DNA of 64,000 bases. Source: Luteitalea sp. (GTDB lineage Bacteria > Acidobacteriota > Vicinamibacteria > Vicinamibacterales > Vicinamibacteraceae). Each line of letters opens with the position of its first letter. The stretch's first letter is position 1. The position numbers and the translations under genes are program-made. Positions 1-9,422 of the stretch are shown here, piece after piece. The stretch covers positions 62,001-126,000 of the forward strand of contig WHTZ01000008.1 in the NCBI GenBank assembly GCA_009377495.1, written 5' to 3'. The notes under the pieces are model-generated. The model did no database searches, was not told where the DNA came from, and saw only the letters and a list, made by a program, of their open reading frames with translations.

Positions 1-666
1 CGCGTCCGGCGTCGTATAGAACAGCGTCTCGTTATCTGCCGCCCACGCCACCGCGACAACTTTGTCGACCGGGCTCTCGACCACCTTGCCGATCCGGAGA
101 TCTTTCACGTGCAGCCGGTACTCGCGAAAGCCGGTGTTGTCCGTTGAATACGCGACGAGATTCCCATCGTCGCTCACCGCGACCGCGCCGAGGGCCATGA
201 ACTTCTCCCCCTTTGCGAGCTCGTTGACGTCCAGATAGATCTCTTCGGGCGCGTCGAGGCTCCCTCGCTTGCGGCACAGAATCTGGTACTGCTTCCCCTG
301 CTCCGTCCGCGTGTAGTACCAGTGATTGCCGTCTCGGTACGGCACCGACAGATCGGTCTCCTTGATGCGACCTAGCATTTCATCGTAGAGCGTTTCCTGT
401 AGCCCCTCGAGCGGCTTCATCACCGCGTCCGTGAATGCGTTTTCCGCCTCGAGGTGCTTGGTCACCTCTGGGTTGGACTTCTCCCGTAGCCAGAAGTAGT
501 CGTCTACGAACCGATCGCCGTGCAGCTCACGCACGTGGGGAACCTTCTTCGCCACGGGTGGCTCGCGGTCGCTGGTCGCACGCGCCCGCTCGTCCGAAGC
601 TCCAGGCGTGAAGGCAATAGCCAGGATCAACAAACAAACGGGTAAGACGGCATACACATGTCTCAT
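1..666 (-). CDS. Oligopeptidase B-like S9 serine peptidase, N-terminal part (cut by left edge)
   Basis: The reading frame stays open from the left edge to an ATG at 666 and gives 222 residues of N-terminal sequence. The protein starts with a hydrophobic stretch (LPVCLLILAIAF) that looks like a signal peptide, so a periplasmic or secreted enzyme is likely. The rest resembles the start of prolyl-oligopeptidase family S9A proteins: a DDYFWLREK segment, an LYDEMLGRIKETD segment, YRDGNHWYYTRTEQGKQY, then the first beta-propeller blades (VSDDGNLVAYSTDNTGFREY). The catalytic Ser-Asp-His domain lies outside the window. A GAGAGGA ribosome site sits just upstream of the ATG. Oligopeptidase B is the best match; a general prolyl oligopeptidase is the alternative. 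Confidence 0.82.
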   Translation of the reverse strand, partial: MRHVYAVLPVCLLILAIAFTPGASDERARATSDREPPVAKKVPHVRELHGDRFVDDYFWLREKSNPEVTKHLEAENAFTDAVMKPLEGLQETLYDEMLGRIKETDLSVPYRDGNHWYYTRTEQGKQYQILCRKRGSLDAPEEIYLDVNELAKGEKFMALGAVAVSDDGNLVAYSTDNTGFREYRLHVKDLRIGKVVESPVDKVVAVAWAADNETLFYTTPDA

Positions 667-745
667 GGTCGTGTCCTCTCGGGAAGGAAAGCTGTGCCAC
701 CTACGTCATCTCACAATCCTGGCTGCACCCGATCGAACGAGGTCT

Positions 746-1753
746 TCACGACGTCAATCGGTCGAGCGAGACGAGACGGGCGCCCTGGAAATAGTACGTG
801 AGGACATCGCTCGGCGTGTGCCCCGCCTTGATGCGCCCCACCATGCCCGTTTGGCAGAGACCCGCACCGTGGCCAAAGCCCTCGCCTTCGAACACGAAGG
901 TGTCGCCGTCGCGGCGCACTGTATAACGCGGGCTCTGAAGGCTCGCGGGGCCTTCGGCTCGCATGATGGCGCTGCGCAGCTCTTCGCCGCGCATCACGTC
1001 GTTGCGCGCTCCCGTGAGGGCGACCATGAGCACGCGACCTGCCTCGTCCCGCTCCACCACCTGAAAGCCATCGAGGCGACCGTCGACGCGTGTACCAGGT
1101 GAGCCGTCGAGGGCACGCGCCAGCGTGGCGGCGGCGATGTGAAACGTCCAGTGAGCCGGTCGCTCGCGCAGGCAGAAAGGATCGCGGACGCCTCGTAGGT
1201 ACGGCAGCGGTGTCCCCGGCCAGATCACGTCGGCATCGCTCGTGTGGCCGCCGCAGTGCGCATGGAAGAGTGCCCGGATCGGCCGTCCGTCGTAGGTGAG
1301 CACCAGGCCTTGGGTCGCGTCAACTGCCGCCGCGATGACGTCATCCCACCGAGTGGGCCGCGGCGTATGCGGGAGCACCTGGCAGTGCGTGGTCGAGCAG
1401 AGATCGAACCCTTCGTCGGCGTGGCGGCCGAGGTTGGCCAACGCATATGTACGCGCCACCATGGCTTGCGCTTCGTAGATGCGCTCGGCCCAGGCGGCGT
1501 CGGCCGTCGAGACGACAATCTCCGCACCCACGGTCCTGCGGACATACTCCTCGAGATCGAGCGCCACGACGCGAGCCGCGCCATTGACGCCAATCTGCAC
1601 CCGGACCGTCGACCCGCCATGCGGTGTCGGACGCGGCCCGGATCGCGGTTGCAGCACCGGTGGCGCTTGGCCACTGCGGCACGCCGGGAGAACGATCGGA
1701 AGCATGGCGCTCACCCATACGAGCGCCGCTGATCGCAGTGCTCGGCAACGCAC
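746..1753 (-). CDS. SpoIID/LytB-domain lipoprotein
   Basis: This 335-residue protein carries a lipobox (LPAC, Cys25) after a hydrophobic N-terminus, so it is predicted to be lipid-anchored. The body matches the SpoIID/LytB family: [34 protein letters not shown], a [13 protein letters not shown] segment and a C-terminal [20 protein letters not shown]. SpoIID is a lytic transglycosylase acting on denuded peptidoglycan; in non-sporulating bacteria the family is linked to cell-wall remodelling. The start is GTG because an in-frame stop lies three codons upstream. No partner gene is adjacent, so its role here is inferred from family only. Confidence 0.85.
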   Translation of the reverse strand: MRCRALRSAALVWVSAMLPIVLPACRSGQAPPVLQPRSGPRPTPHGGSTVRVQIGVNGAARVVALDLEEYVRRTVGAEIVVSTADAAWAERIYEAQAMVARTYALANLGRHADEGFDLCSTTHCQVLPHTPRPTRWDDVIAAAVDATQGLVLTYDGRPIRALFHAHCGGHTSDADVIWPGTPLPYLRGVRDPFCLRERPAHWTFHIAAATLARALDGSPGTRVDGRLDGFQVVERDEAGRVLMVALTGARNDVMRGEELRSAIMRAEGPASLQSPRYTVRRDGDTFVFEGEGFGHGAGLCQTGMVGRIKAGHTPSDVLTYYFQGARLVSLDRLTS

Positions 1754-1883
1754 GCCGCATCATACTGCGGCGAGCCGTATCCCTCAGTGCTTCCCGAAGT
1801 TGACGGATCTGACCGTGAGCGGTAGCATAAGGCTATCGCATGGTATCCATGCCCAGATGTCATGCAACGGACCCGAAGGATCC

Positions 1884-3476
1884 ATGAGCACCGACGTCCA
1901 ATTCGCGCACGCGCTCGAACAGTACGGCATCCGTCACGGGCGCGCGCACTGGAACCTCTCGGTCGCGGCTCTTTGCGAGCACGCCGTGTGCCGCGGCGAG
2001 GGCCTCATTTCCGACACGGGTCAGTTGGTATGTGGCACGGCACCCCACACGGGGCGGTCACCCCGCGATAAATTCATCGTGCGCGAGGCGTCGTCTGAGG
2101 GACAGATCTGGTGGGGTGACGTCAACCGGCCGATCGAGAGCGATCGATTTAGGGCCGTTCTGCGTGCTCTCATGGGCGCACTGGAAGGGAAGGAGCTCTT
2201 CGTTCAGGACTGCTACGGCGGCCGAGACCCACGGTATCGGCTGCGCGTGCGGGTGATCGCAGAGCGAGCCTGGCACAGCCTGTTTGCGCGGCACCTCCTC
2301 TTGCCCGTCGCCGGTGCGGAAGAGCTGGCGGCATTCGTGCCCGAGTTCACGATCGTCGCGGCGCCGAGCTTTCAGGCGGATCCTGCGCTGCACGGCACGA
2401 ACTCCGGCGTCTTCATCCTGCTGAGCTTCGACGAGCGACTGGTGCTAATTGGCGGCACGAACTACGCCGGCGAGATCAAGAAGTCGGTCTTCACGGTGAT
2501 GAACTACCTGCTGCCGCAGCGGGGTGTGCTCCCGATGCACTGCTCGGCCAATGTCGGCGAGCACGAGGACGTGGCGCTGTTCTTCGGCCTGTCAGGCACA
2601 GGGAAGACCACGCTCTCGAGCGCGGCGGACCGCGGGTTGATTGGAGACGATGAGCACGCGTGGAGCAACGAAGGCATCTTCAACATCGAGGGTGGGTGCT
2701 ACGCCAAGATGATTCGCTTGTCGGCGGAAGCGGAGCCGCAGATCTACCGCGCGACGCGTTCCTTTGGCACGGTCCTCGAGAACGTCGCCATTGATCCGGT
2801 GACCAGGGCGGTCGATTTGGACGATGACTCCACGACCGAGAACACGCGTGGCGCGTATCCCCTCGCCTATATCGACAACGCCGTGCCGAGCGGTATCGCC
2901 GGCCACCCACGGAACATCGTGATGCTCGCGGCGGACGCGTTTGGTGTCTTGCCACCCATCTCGCGCCTGACGCCGGAAGCGGCGCTGTATCATTTTCTGT
3001 CCGGCTACACGGCCAAGGTCGCGGGTACCGAGCGCGGCGTGACCGAGCCGAGCGCCACGTTCAGCGCCTGTTTCGGCGCGCCATTTCTGCCGCTGCGGCC
3101 CGAGGTGTACGCGCGCGCGCTGGGTGAGCGCATCGCCCGGCACGGCGTCCGTGTGTGGCTGGTGAACACCGGCTGGACGGGCGGATCGTATGGCGTCGGC
3201 ACCCGCATGCCCATTGCGCACACGCGTGCGATGCTCAGTGCCGCACTCGAGGGCGCGTTGGACGACGTGAGCTACGAGACGGATGGAATCTTCAACCTCG
3301 CCGTGCCGACCCAGGTGCCAGGTGTGCAGTCTGACATCCTCAAGCCCCGCGACACATGGTCCGACAAGAGTGCATACGATGCGCAAGCCACGGCGCTCGC
3401 GCGCATGTTCGTCGAGAACTTCTCGGCGTTCGCCTCGTCAGTTTCCCCCGCCGTGGTTGCGGCCGGCCCCCGCTAA
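1884..3476 (+). CDS. pckA: Phosphoenolpyruvate carboxykinase (ATP)
   Basis: Converts oxaloacetate and ATP to phosphoenolpyruvate, CO2 and ADP, the first committed step of gluconeogenesis, in the cytoplasm. The 530 residues fit the ATP-dependent family. Visible signatures are RSPRDKF near residue 60, [19 protein letters not shown], the Walker A loop GLSGTGKTT at about residue 235, the metal-binding GDDEHAW at about 254, and [19 protein letters not shown]. The open frame extends far upstream, but the ATG at 1884 follows a GAAGGA ribosome site and gives the usual family length; an in-frame ATG at 1857 is the alternative. The gene stands alone between the SpoIID-like gene and gatB. Confidence 0.95.
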   Translation: MSTDVQFAHALEQYGIRHGRAHWNLSVAALCEHAVCRGEGLISDTGQLVCGTAPHTGRSPRDKFIVREASSEGQIWWGDVNRPIESDRFRAVLRALMGALEGKELFVQDCYGGRDPRYRLRVRVIAERAWHSLFARHLLLPVAGAEELAAFVPEFTIVAAPSFQADPALHGTNSGVFILLSFDERLVLIGGTNYAGEIKKSVFTVMNYLLPQRGVLPMHCSANVGEHEDVALFFGLSGTGKTTLSSAADRGLIGDDEHAWSNEGIFNIEGGCYAKMIRLSAEAEPQIYRATRSFGTVLENVAIDPVTRAVDLDDDSTTENTRGAYPLAYIDNAVPSGIAGHPRNIVMLAADAFGVLPPISRLTPEAALYHFLSGYTAKVAGTERGVTEPSATFSACFGAPFLPLRPEVYARALGERIARHGVRVWLVNTGWTGGSYGVGTRMPIAHTRAMLSAALEGALDDVSYETDGIFNLAVPTQVPGVQSDILKPRDTWSDKSAYDAQATALARMFVENFSAFASSVSPAVVAAGPR

Positions 3477-3605
3477 CCGCCCGATGTACGTACGCATCCT
3501 GTATCCATGTCGAGTGTTCGGGGTTGGAGGTTTGAGGTTCGCAGTGTAACTTTGAGCTTGGAAAGTCGAGCCCCGACCTCGAACCTTGAACCTTGAACCT
3601 CGCCC
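3477..3605. repeat. Low-complexity intergenic words (TTGAACC and CCCCGCG repeats)
   Basis: Between pckA and the body of gatB lie repeated words: GGTTTGAGGTTCGCAG, CTCGAACC followed by two copies of TTGAACC (3580-3600), then CGCCCCG units (3600-3625). Similar words (CTTGAAACTTGAGACC) occur upstream of cinA at 34080-34106. The element runs into the gatB reading frame and provides its start codon. Confidence 0.6.
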
Positions 3606-5082
3606 CGCGCCCCGCGCCCCGCGCCCCTCCTTTGAGGCGGTCATTGGGCTCGAGATACACGCGCAACTTCGGACAGCGACCAAGATCTTTTGTGGCTGCA
3701 GCACGGCGTTCGGCGCTCCGCCGAATAGTCACGTCTGTCCCGTGTGCCTCGGCTTGCCCGGGGCCCTTCCGGTGTTGAACGAGGCAGCCGTCGACGCCGC
3801 CCTGATAACGGCGCTGGCACTCAACTGTCGGGTGCCCCCGGTCTCTGTCTTCGCGCGCAAGAATTACTTCTATCCGGACCTTCCGAAGGGCTATCAGATC
3901 TCGCAATACGAGGACCCGTTGGCGGTCGACGGCGCGGTCACCGGGGATCTCGACGGTCGGCCGCAGACGGTCCGTATTCGGCGTGTCCACCTGGAGGAGG
4001 ATGCCGGCAAGTCGCTGCACGAGGGATTCCCGGACTCGGCCCGCTACACCTATGTCGACTACAACCGCGCCGGTGTGCCGCTCATCGAGATCGTCACCGA
4101 GCCAGATCTGCGGTCTGCCTCTGCGGCCGCCGAGCTCTTCACGAGGCTCCGCGCCATCCTGGTGGCCATTGGCGTGAATGACGGCAACATGGAGACCGGC
4201 AGCCTGCGATGCGACGCGAACGTGTCGGTGCGAGCCGTAGGGAGCCCCGAGCTGGGCGTCAAGGTCGAGGTAAAGAACCTCAACTCGTTCCGGTTCCTCC
4301 AAAAGGCCCTCGAGTTCGAGGTAGAGCGTCAGGCAGACACGTCCGCCAAGGGCGGGCGTATCGTGCAGGAGACGCGCTTGTTCGACGCGGCGAATGGACG
4401 CACGCACTCGATGCGGTCGAAGGAGGAGGCGCACGACTATCGATATTTCCCGGAGCCTGATTTGCCCCCGTTGGTTGTGAGCGATGAATGGGTGGAACGC
4501 CTACGCGCGCGTCTACCGGAGCTGCCCGACGCGCGTATGCAGCGATTCATCACGAGCTACAGCCTGCCCGAGTACGATGCTCGCGTGCTGACGCAATCGA
4601 TGGCCGTCGCCGATTATTTCGAGGGCGTGGCCCGACACGCGCCCGCCAAGGCTGCGAGCAACTGGGTCATGGGAGAAGTGCTGCGTCGCCTCAAAGGTGA
4701 CGAGCGCGACATCTTGGGGTTTCCAGTCGCGCCGGAGGCTCTCGCCGAGCTCATCCAGCTCGTCGAGCGGGGGCGAATCAGCGGTTCTGTGGCCAAAGAG
4801 GTGTTCGAGCAAATGCGTGCATCGGGCGATCGTGCGCAGGTCATCGTCGAACGCGAAGGCCTGGTGCAGGTCGATGATGAGGACACGATTGTCGGCGTCG
4901 TGGAGCAGGTTATCGCAGAACATCAGGCCGCTGTCACACAGTACCGTGGCGGGAAGCTGCAGGCACTCGGCTTTCTGGTTGGTCAGGTCATGCGACGGAT
5001 GAGCGGCAAAGCCAATCCGAAGCGCGTGAACGAGGTGCTCAGGCGCGAGCTCGATGCACTGGGCTCCTCAGGCCGCGGATAG
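3586..5082 (+). CDS. gatB: Asp/Glu-tRNA amidotransferase subunit B
   Basis: GatB is the kinase/transferase subunit of GatCAB, which converts Glu-tRNA(Gln) and Asp-tRNA(Asn) to the amidated forms. The 498 residues begin with the family hallmark [13 protein letters not shown] and show Zn-site cysteines ([15 protein letters not shown]), [42 protein letters not shown], and the YqeY-like tail ending in [15 protein letters not shown]. The only start codon between the upstream in-frame stop (3553) and the conserved domain is TTG at 3586. The first 15 residues are Pro/Arg-rich and encoded by an intergenic repeat. gatA and gatC are not in the window. The downstream gene begins at the very next base after the stop. 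Confidence 0.95.
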   Translation: MNLEPRPAPRAPRPSFEAVIGLEIHAQLRTATKIFCGCSTAFGAPPNSHVCPVCLGLPGALPVLNEAAVDAALITALALNCRVPPVSVFARKNYFYPDLPKGYQISQYEDPLAVDGAVTGDLDGRPQTVRIRRVHLEEDAGKSLHEGFPDSARYTYVDYNRAGVPLIEIVTEPDLRSASAAAELFTRLRAILVAIGVNDGNMETGSLRCDANVSVRAVGSPELGVKVEVKNLNSFRFLQKALEFEVERQADTSAKGGRIVQETRLFDAANGRTHSMRSKEEAHDYRYFPEPDLPPLVVSDEWVERLRARLPELPDARMQRFITSYSLPEYDARVLTQSMAVADYFEGVARHAPAKAASNWVMGEVLRRLKGDERDILGFPVAPEALAELIQLVERGRISGSVAKEVFEQMRASGDRAQVIVEREGLVQVDDEDTIVGVVEQVIAEHQAAVTQYRGGKLQALGFLVGQVMRRMSGKANPKRVNEVLRRELDALGSSGRG

Positions 5083-7530
5083 ATGCGAGCCAAGGACTGG
5101 ACCGATGGACGGCACGCTTACCTGCTGCCCGCCGTTTTGTATCTGGTCGTGACGCTCGCCCTCACCTGGCCCGCGGCCGTCTCGCTCACGTCGCATCTTG
5201 TCGCACCGGTCGGCCCCGGTGATCCGTACCTCAACCTGTGGGTTCTTGGTTGGGACCTGAGAATCCTCTTCAGCGATCCGATTGCCTTCCTCGACGGCCG
5301 CGTGTTCGACGCGCCAATCTTCCATCCCGCGAAGCAGACGCTCGCCTACAGCGATCATCTGCTGCCGCAAGCGCTCTTGGTTGCGCCGCTCTATGCGCTG
5401 AGCGGCCAGAACGTGGTGCTCTGCTACAACGTCCTGTTGCTCGGTTCGCTGTGGGCGAGCGCGCTTGCCATGTACGCCTTTGTGCGCAGCGTCACGGGCC
5501 AAACCGCCGGCGCACTCCTCGCGGGTCTCGTCTGGGGCTTCTGGCCATATCACTTCTCGCACCTGATCCACCTGGCGATGCAGGGGACCTATGTGCTGCC
5601 GCTGGCGTTCTTGTTCTTGCATCGCCTGATGGCGGGCCGGCGCTGGCGCGACGCGATTGGGCTTGGCGTGACGGCCGGAGCGAACGCGACGGTCTCGGTC
5701 TACTACGGCGTCATTGGTGCCGTGGGGCTCGCCGTGGCCGCGCTTGCGCTGCTCGTCGGCATCGGCGCGCGGCGACGTGGCGCGCTCGTCGGACGCGTGC
5801 TCGTCGCGGGCGTCGTCGGCATGCTGGTGGTTGCGCCCGTGGCGTGGCCGTATTGGGCGGTACAGCAGCGCGAGGGCTTCGGCCGCGGTCTCGTCGAGGC
5901 AGCCCGTCATGCTGCCACGCCTTCCAGCTACGTGAGTGTGCCGCCCACGAATGTCCTGTACGGTGCCACGGGCCTACTCGCCGAAGCACGGTCGGTCGAA
6001 GACGGGTTGTTCGTGGGCTTTGTGGCGCTCGTCTTGGCGCTCGTCGGCGCGTGGCACGGTTGGCGCGGGGATGCCAGGCCGCTGGTGTTAGCGATGCTCG
6101 CCCTGGTCATCGTTGGTGGCATCCTGTCGCTCGGCCCCGACGGCGTTCGGCACGTGTACGCGACCATTCATCGGTGGGTGTTTGGATTCCAAGCCGTGCG
6201 CGCGCCGGCTCGCTTTGCCGTGCTCGTCGCGTTCGGCGTCGCCGTTCTCGCGGCGCTCGGACTGGGGAAAAAGGGGACAGGCCCCTTTTCGGACGAAAAG
6301 GGGCCTGTCCCCTTTTTCCCGGCTCTTCTCATCGCGCTTGCGTGTGTCGAGTATCTCAACCGACCGCTGGCGCTCGTGCCCGCGCCGCCACGCGCGACCG
6401 AGACCGCGCAGTGGCTCGCACAGGCTGAAGCACCTGGTGCCGTCATCTACCTTCCGCTGCCGCGCGATTTTGGAAACACGCCTTTCATGCTACAGACGCT
6501 CGAGCACGGTCGGCCGATCGTCAACGGGTACAGCGGTCAGCGGCCGATGTACTATTCGGCGTTGGGCGATGCGATGGTCGGGTTTCCGTCGACTGATGCG
6601 CTGTGGACCCTCGATGAGCTGGGCGTGCGCTTCGTCGTGACCAACAGCGCTGTTGATACAAGCGCGTGGCCGCTCGTCGAGCGGGCGCGCGTGCGAGACC
6701 CAACGCTTGGTCCCGACACACGCATCTATGAGCTCGCGGCCAGCGCCGAGCTCGACGCGCGTCTCGGCCCGGCGGCCGTGGCGGTGCCGCCGCCCGCGGG
6801 ACCCGCGCCGTTCGATGTGGGGGAGCGCGCGGTGTATCGCGTGCTGTGGGCGGGCGTCGGTACCTCCGTTCCGGCCGGCCACGTAACGTTCGAGGTGCAG
6901 CCCGGTGGCTCCGTCGGGCAGACGCCCGGCGTTGCAGCTTTGGTCGACCAGGCGCGCTACCGCTTCGTGGTGACGGCCGTCACGGCTCCTTGGGTGGCGC
7001 GCTTCTTCGAGGCACGCGACACCTTCGCGACGTGGACGGACGCGCGATTGCTGCCGCTCGTACACGAGCGGCACCTTCGCGAAGGACGCCGCGTGGTCGA
7101 CCTCCTGATCGAATACAATGCAGATGAGCAAACGGCGACGATGCTTCGACCCGGAGCGCGCGGGATCGAGCGAGAGATCGCGTTCCGCGTGCCGGAAGCT
7201 GTACGAGATCCGCTCGCGGCCTTTTTCTACATCCGTACACTGGAACTAGCGGCAGGTGAACAGGTGCGCGTCCCTGTCAATGACATGGGGCGCACGTTGG
7301 TCATCGACGTGTCGGCGGGGAAGATCGAGTGGGTGGCGTGGCAGGGGAGGCGTGTCGAGGCCCTGCGGCTCGACGTGGCGCTGGATCCGCGCGTTCAGAC
7401 TCGCAAGCCGCCGGAGATTCGCGTCTGGTTGTCACGCGACGCCAGACGACTGCCCATCGTGGCCGAGGTCGACGCGGGCTTCGGCGCGCTCCACCTGGAG
7501 CTGGAGGCGGATCGAGCGGGTGGTCAATGA
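5083..7530 (+). CDS. Polytopic membrane protein (GT-C-like) fused to a DUF3108 domain
   Basis: 815 residues. The first half has about ten hydrophobic segments (LLPAVLYLVVTLALTWPAA, ALLAGLVWGFWPYHF, VGLAVAALALLVGIG and others), with a GDPYLNLWVLGWDLRIL loop after the first helix, as in polytopic GT-C-like or YfhO-like proteins. A soluble stretch with NGYSGQRPMYY follows. From about residue 585 the sequence changes to a DUF3108-like beta domain (ERAVYRVLWAG, FFYIRTLELAAGEQVRVPV, VWLSRDARRLPIVAEV), probably periplasmic. Residues about 395-413 (LGKKGTGPFSDEKGP and following) are encoded by a palindromic repeat at 6265-6320 that keeps the frame. ATG directly follows the gatB stop. No enzymatic role can be assigned. 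Confidence 0.8.
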   Translation: MRAKDWTDGRHAYLLPAVLYLVVTLALTWPAAVSLTSHLVAPVGPGDPYLNLWVLGWDLRILFSDPIAFLDGRVFDAPIFHPAKQTLAYSDHLLPQALLVAPLYALSGQNVVLCYNVLLLGSLWASALAMYAFVRSVTGQTAGALLAGLVWGFWPYHFSHLIHLAMQGTYVLPLAFLFLHRLMAGRRWRDAIGLGVTAGANATVSVYYGVIGAVGLAVAALALLVGIGARRRGALVGRVLVAGVVGMLVVAPVAWPYWAVQQREGFGRGLVEAARHAATPSSYVSVPPTNVLYGATGLLAEARSVEDGLFVGFVALVLALVGAWHGWRGDARPLVLAMLALVIVGGILSLGPDGVRHVYATIHRWVFGFQAVRAPARFAVLVAFGVAVLAALGLGKKGTGPFSDEKGPVPFFPALLIALACVEYLNRPLALVPAPPRATETAQWLAQAEAPGAVIYLPLPRDFGNTPFMLQTLEHGRPIVNGYSGQRPMYYSALGDAMVGFPSTDALWTLDELGVRFVVTNSAVDTSAWPLVERARVRDPTLGPDTRIYELAASAELDARLGPAAVAVPPPAGPAPFDVGERAVYRVLWAGVGTSVPAGHVTFEVQPGGSVGQTPGVAALVDQARYRFVVTAVTAPWVARFFEARDTFATWTDARLLPLVHERHLREGRRVVDLLIEYNADEQTATMLRPGARGIEREIAFRVPEAVRDPLAAFFYIRTLELAAGEQVRVPVNDMGRTLVIDVSAGKIEWVAWQGRRVEALRLDVALDPRVQTRKPPEIRVWLSRDARRLPIVAEVDAGFGALHLELEADRAGGQ
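6265..6320. repeat. Perfect 26-bp inverted repeat inside a coding sequence
   Basis: Left arm 6265-6290 and right arm 6295-6320 are exact reverse complements, separated by GGAC. The core of each arm is GGGGACAGGCCCC flanked by A/T runs. It lies in frame within the 815-residue membrane protein gene and codes for a Lys/Gly/Pro/Phe-rich segment. Related palindromes occur at 7538, 20791 and 35452. Confidence 0.9.
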
Positions 7531-7537
7531 GGGTCAC

Positions 7538-7607
7538 GAGAAAACGGGGACTGCCCTCGTTTTCGTCAGCGTCAGATCCCGAAAACGAGGGCTGTCCCCG
7601 CTTCCTC
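7538..7607. repeat. Imperfect inverted repeat, GGGGACAG family
   Basis: The left arm 7538-7565 (GAGAAAACGGGGACTG, then CCCTCGTTTTCG) pairs with the right arm 7580-7607 (CGAAAACGAGGGCTGT, then CCCCGC) around a 14-nt loop. It lies just after the stop of the DUF3108 fusion gene and could act as a terminator-like hairpin. It belongs to the same group as the 20791-20881 cluster. Confidence 0.8.
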
Positions 7608-7680
7608 TCTGCGCTAAATGTGTCATCTCACGGTCCGATACTTTCCAAGCTCAACTGCACGATCGTCGACAAAGAAGAAT

Positions 7681-7710
7681 TTGACAGGCCGAACACAGGG
7701 TGTTTACAGT
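7681..7710 (+). promoter_or_regulatory. Candidate sigma70 promoter
   Basis: TTGACA at 7681-7686, an 18-nt spacer and TACAGT at 7705-7710. It precedes the small Cys-rich ORF starting at 7742 and the kinase gene behind it. The -35 is perfect, the -10 is weak. Confidence 0.4.
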
Positions 7711-7741
7711 TAGAAACGGTCACAAGGACAGCCGTTGCTGC

Positions 7742-8080
7742 ATGGAGTCACGCGTGTCAGACTGCCCGAGCGACCTTAGAGCCCCCAACTCGGACCGTCG
7801 AACCCGCAACTCGAGTCGTCGAGTCTCCTATCCGTGCCTCCCGCCGATCTGCATTGAGTTCTATCGCGAAGAGCTCTTGAAGCATCATCGGTGCCTGCGC
7901 GAGCAATGCTACTCGGAAGATGCGATGTGCTGCCTCGAGGCCGCGCTTGCACGTCTGGTCGGCCGATTGGAGGAGTTATGTAGGAGCGGTGAAGCCGACC
8001 ACGTCGTGAGTTGTATTCTGCGCCAATTCGATCACGTGACCCGCCTTTCCACCTGGGCGCCTCCCTCAGACCTGCACTGA
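7742..8080 (+). CDS. Small Cys-rich hypothetical protein
   Basis: 112 residues from ATG 7742. The first third is Arg/Ser/Pro-rich. The rest is a likely helical domain (CIEFYREELLKHHRCLREQ, then CYSEDAMCCLEAALARLV and GRLEELC) with a cluster of cysteines. I do not recognise the family. A TTGACA-type promoter lies 32 nt upstream, and the frame overlaps the start of the next gene. An in-frame start at 7700 is possible but would leave no space for a leader. The composition of the second half looks like real coding sequence; the first part may be a by-product of an open frame. Confidence 0.4.
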   Translation: MESRVSDCPSDLRAPNSDRRTRNSSRRVSYPCLPPICIEFYREELLKHHRCLREQCYSEDAMCCLEAALARLVGRLEELCRSGEADHVVSCILRQFDHVTRLSTWAPPSDLH

Positions 8081-9390
8081 CGATCATTTCGAGCACCCGC
8101 CCGCGGACTGATCTCATTGCCATTGTCGACGCGGCGATTGCGGCGGTAAGCGCGAGCGCGCTCGTCGAGGGCGCCGCGACGACCGCGACGCTACCTAGCT
8201 TCGAGCTCGCGCGGCCGACGACGCTCATTGCAGCTGGCAAGGCCGCCGGGGCGATGGCCACGGCATACCTGCGCGTGGCAGAGCTTGCGTGCTCGCAAGG
8301 TCTCGTGGTCAGCGCGCAGGCTCAGACATCGTTGCCTGGGGCCCTGAGATGGATAACCGGTGGTCATCCGGTGCCCACGTCAGGAAGCGTCCAGGCTGGA
8401 CGCCGAGCGCTGGAGCTCGCCGCCGCGACGCCTGGCGACGCGCAGCTCCTCGTGCTGCTCTCGGGCGGAGCCTCGGCACTACTGGCGCTGCCACATCCGT
8501 CTATCACGCTCGACGACAAGCAGGCGACGACCACGGCGTTGCTCCGCGCGGGCGCCGCCATCCACGATTTGAACTGCGTACGGAAGCACCTCTCAGCGGT
8601 CAAGGGTGGGCGGCTTGCTGCGGCAAGCGCCGCGCCGACGTTCACTTTGGCGATCTCCGACGTTGTCGGGCCAGTGGAGGATGATCCCAGCGTCATTGGC
8701 TCGGGGCCCACGGTGCCCGACCCCAGCACATTCGGCGAGGCGCGCGCGATCATCGCACGGCTGGGTGTTGACGCCGAACTGCCGGCGTCCGCGCGTGCAT
8801 TGCTCGAGGCGGGTGCGCGCGGTGAGGTGGAAGAAACGCCGAAGCCGGGTGATCCGCGGCTGGTGCGGGGAGGGTATCTCGTCATCGGGAGCCGCCGCTC
8901 GGCGATGCAGGGTGCGCGGCGGGAAGCGGAGCGGCGCGGGTACCAGGTGCACATCGTTGACGAGGCGGTGACAGGCGAGGCACGCGACGCGGCGCGTGAC
9001 CTTCTGACACGGGTGCTCGCGCACGCCGTCGGATATGGCAGACCCTGTTGCATCATCTCGTCCGGCGAGACGACCGTTCGCGTGCGGGGGAAGGGTAAAG
9101 GCGGGCGAAACCAGGAGTTGGCCCTTGCGCTGGTCGAGGTTCTCGCGACCGTCGCGCGCCCTGTGTGGCTCGCGAGCGTGGGGACCGACGGCATCGACGG
9201 GCCGACGGACGCGGCGGGCGCCATTGTCGGCCCAACCACGGCGCTGCGGGCCCAGGCCGCGGCCGTGGATTTTCGGCGCGCGCTCGAGGCCAACGACGCG
9301 TATCATTTCTTCGAGCCGCTCGGCGATCTCGTGCGGACCGGACCAACGGACACGAACGTCGGCGACGTGCAAATTGCCCTGGTGCTGTAG
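8011..9390 (+). CDS. Glycerate 2-kinase / MOFRL-DUF4147 protein
   Basis: The family phosphorylates D-glycerate to 2-phosphoglycerate; members were earlier annotated as hydroxypyruvate reductase (TtuD). Clear signatures are LIAAGKAAGAMA, TGGHPVPTSGS, LLSGGASALLALP, NCVRKHLSAVKGGRLA, ISDVVGPVEDDPSVIGSGPTV, and the C-terminal MOFRL region with SSGETTVRVRGKGKGGRNQE, GTDGIDGPTDAAGAIV and TGPTDTNVGDVQIALV. The start is uncertain. The first available codon is TTG at 8011, overlapping the upstream small ORF by about 70 nt, and no ATG or GTG lies before the conserved region. The mature N-terminus is therefore probably at or near ALTIISSTRPRTD. Confidence 0.9.
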   Translation: MYSAPIRSRDPPFHLGASLRPALTIISSTRPRTDLIAIVDAAIAAVSASALVEGAATTATLPSFELARPTTLIAAGKAAGAMATAYLRVAELACSQGLVVSAQAQTSLPGALRWITGGHPVPTSGSVQAGRRALELAAATPGDAQLLVLLSGGASALLALPHPSITLDDKQATTTALLRAGAAIHDLNCVRKHLSAVKGGRLAAASAAPTFTLAISDVVGPVEDDPSVIGSGPTVPDPSTFGEARAIIARLGVDAELPASARALLEAGARGEVEETPKPGDPRLVRGGYLVIGSRRSAMQGARREAERRGYQVHIVDEAVTGEARDAARDLLTRVLAHAVGYGRPCCIISSGETTVRVRGKGKGGRNQELALALVEVLATVARPVWLASVGTDGIDGPTDAAGAIVGPTTALRAQAAAVDFRRALEANDAYHFFEPLGDLVRTGPTDTNVGDVQIALVL

Positions 9391-9422
9391 GAGCCCGTGA
9401 CGGGCGATGAGCGGATACTGCC

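Noticed and set aside
2592..3386. Long minus-strand open frame (264 codons) in pckA
   Set aside because: It is antisense to a strongly conserved enzyme and its translation is Arg/His-rich shadow sequence.
3340..4434. Minus-strand open frame (364 codons) spanning pckA and gatB
   Set aside because: It crosses two conserved genes and an intergenic repeat with no conserved motif.
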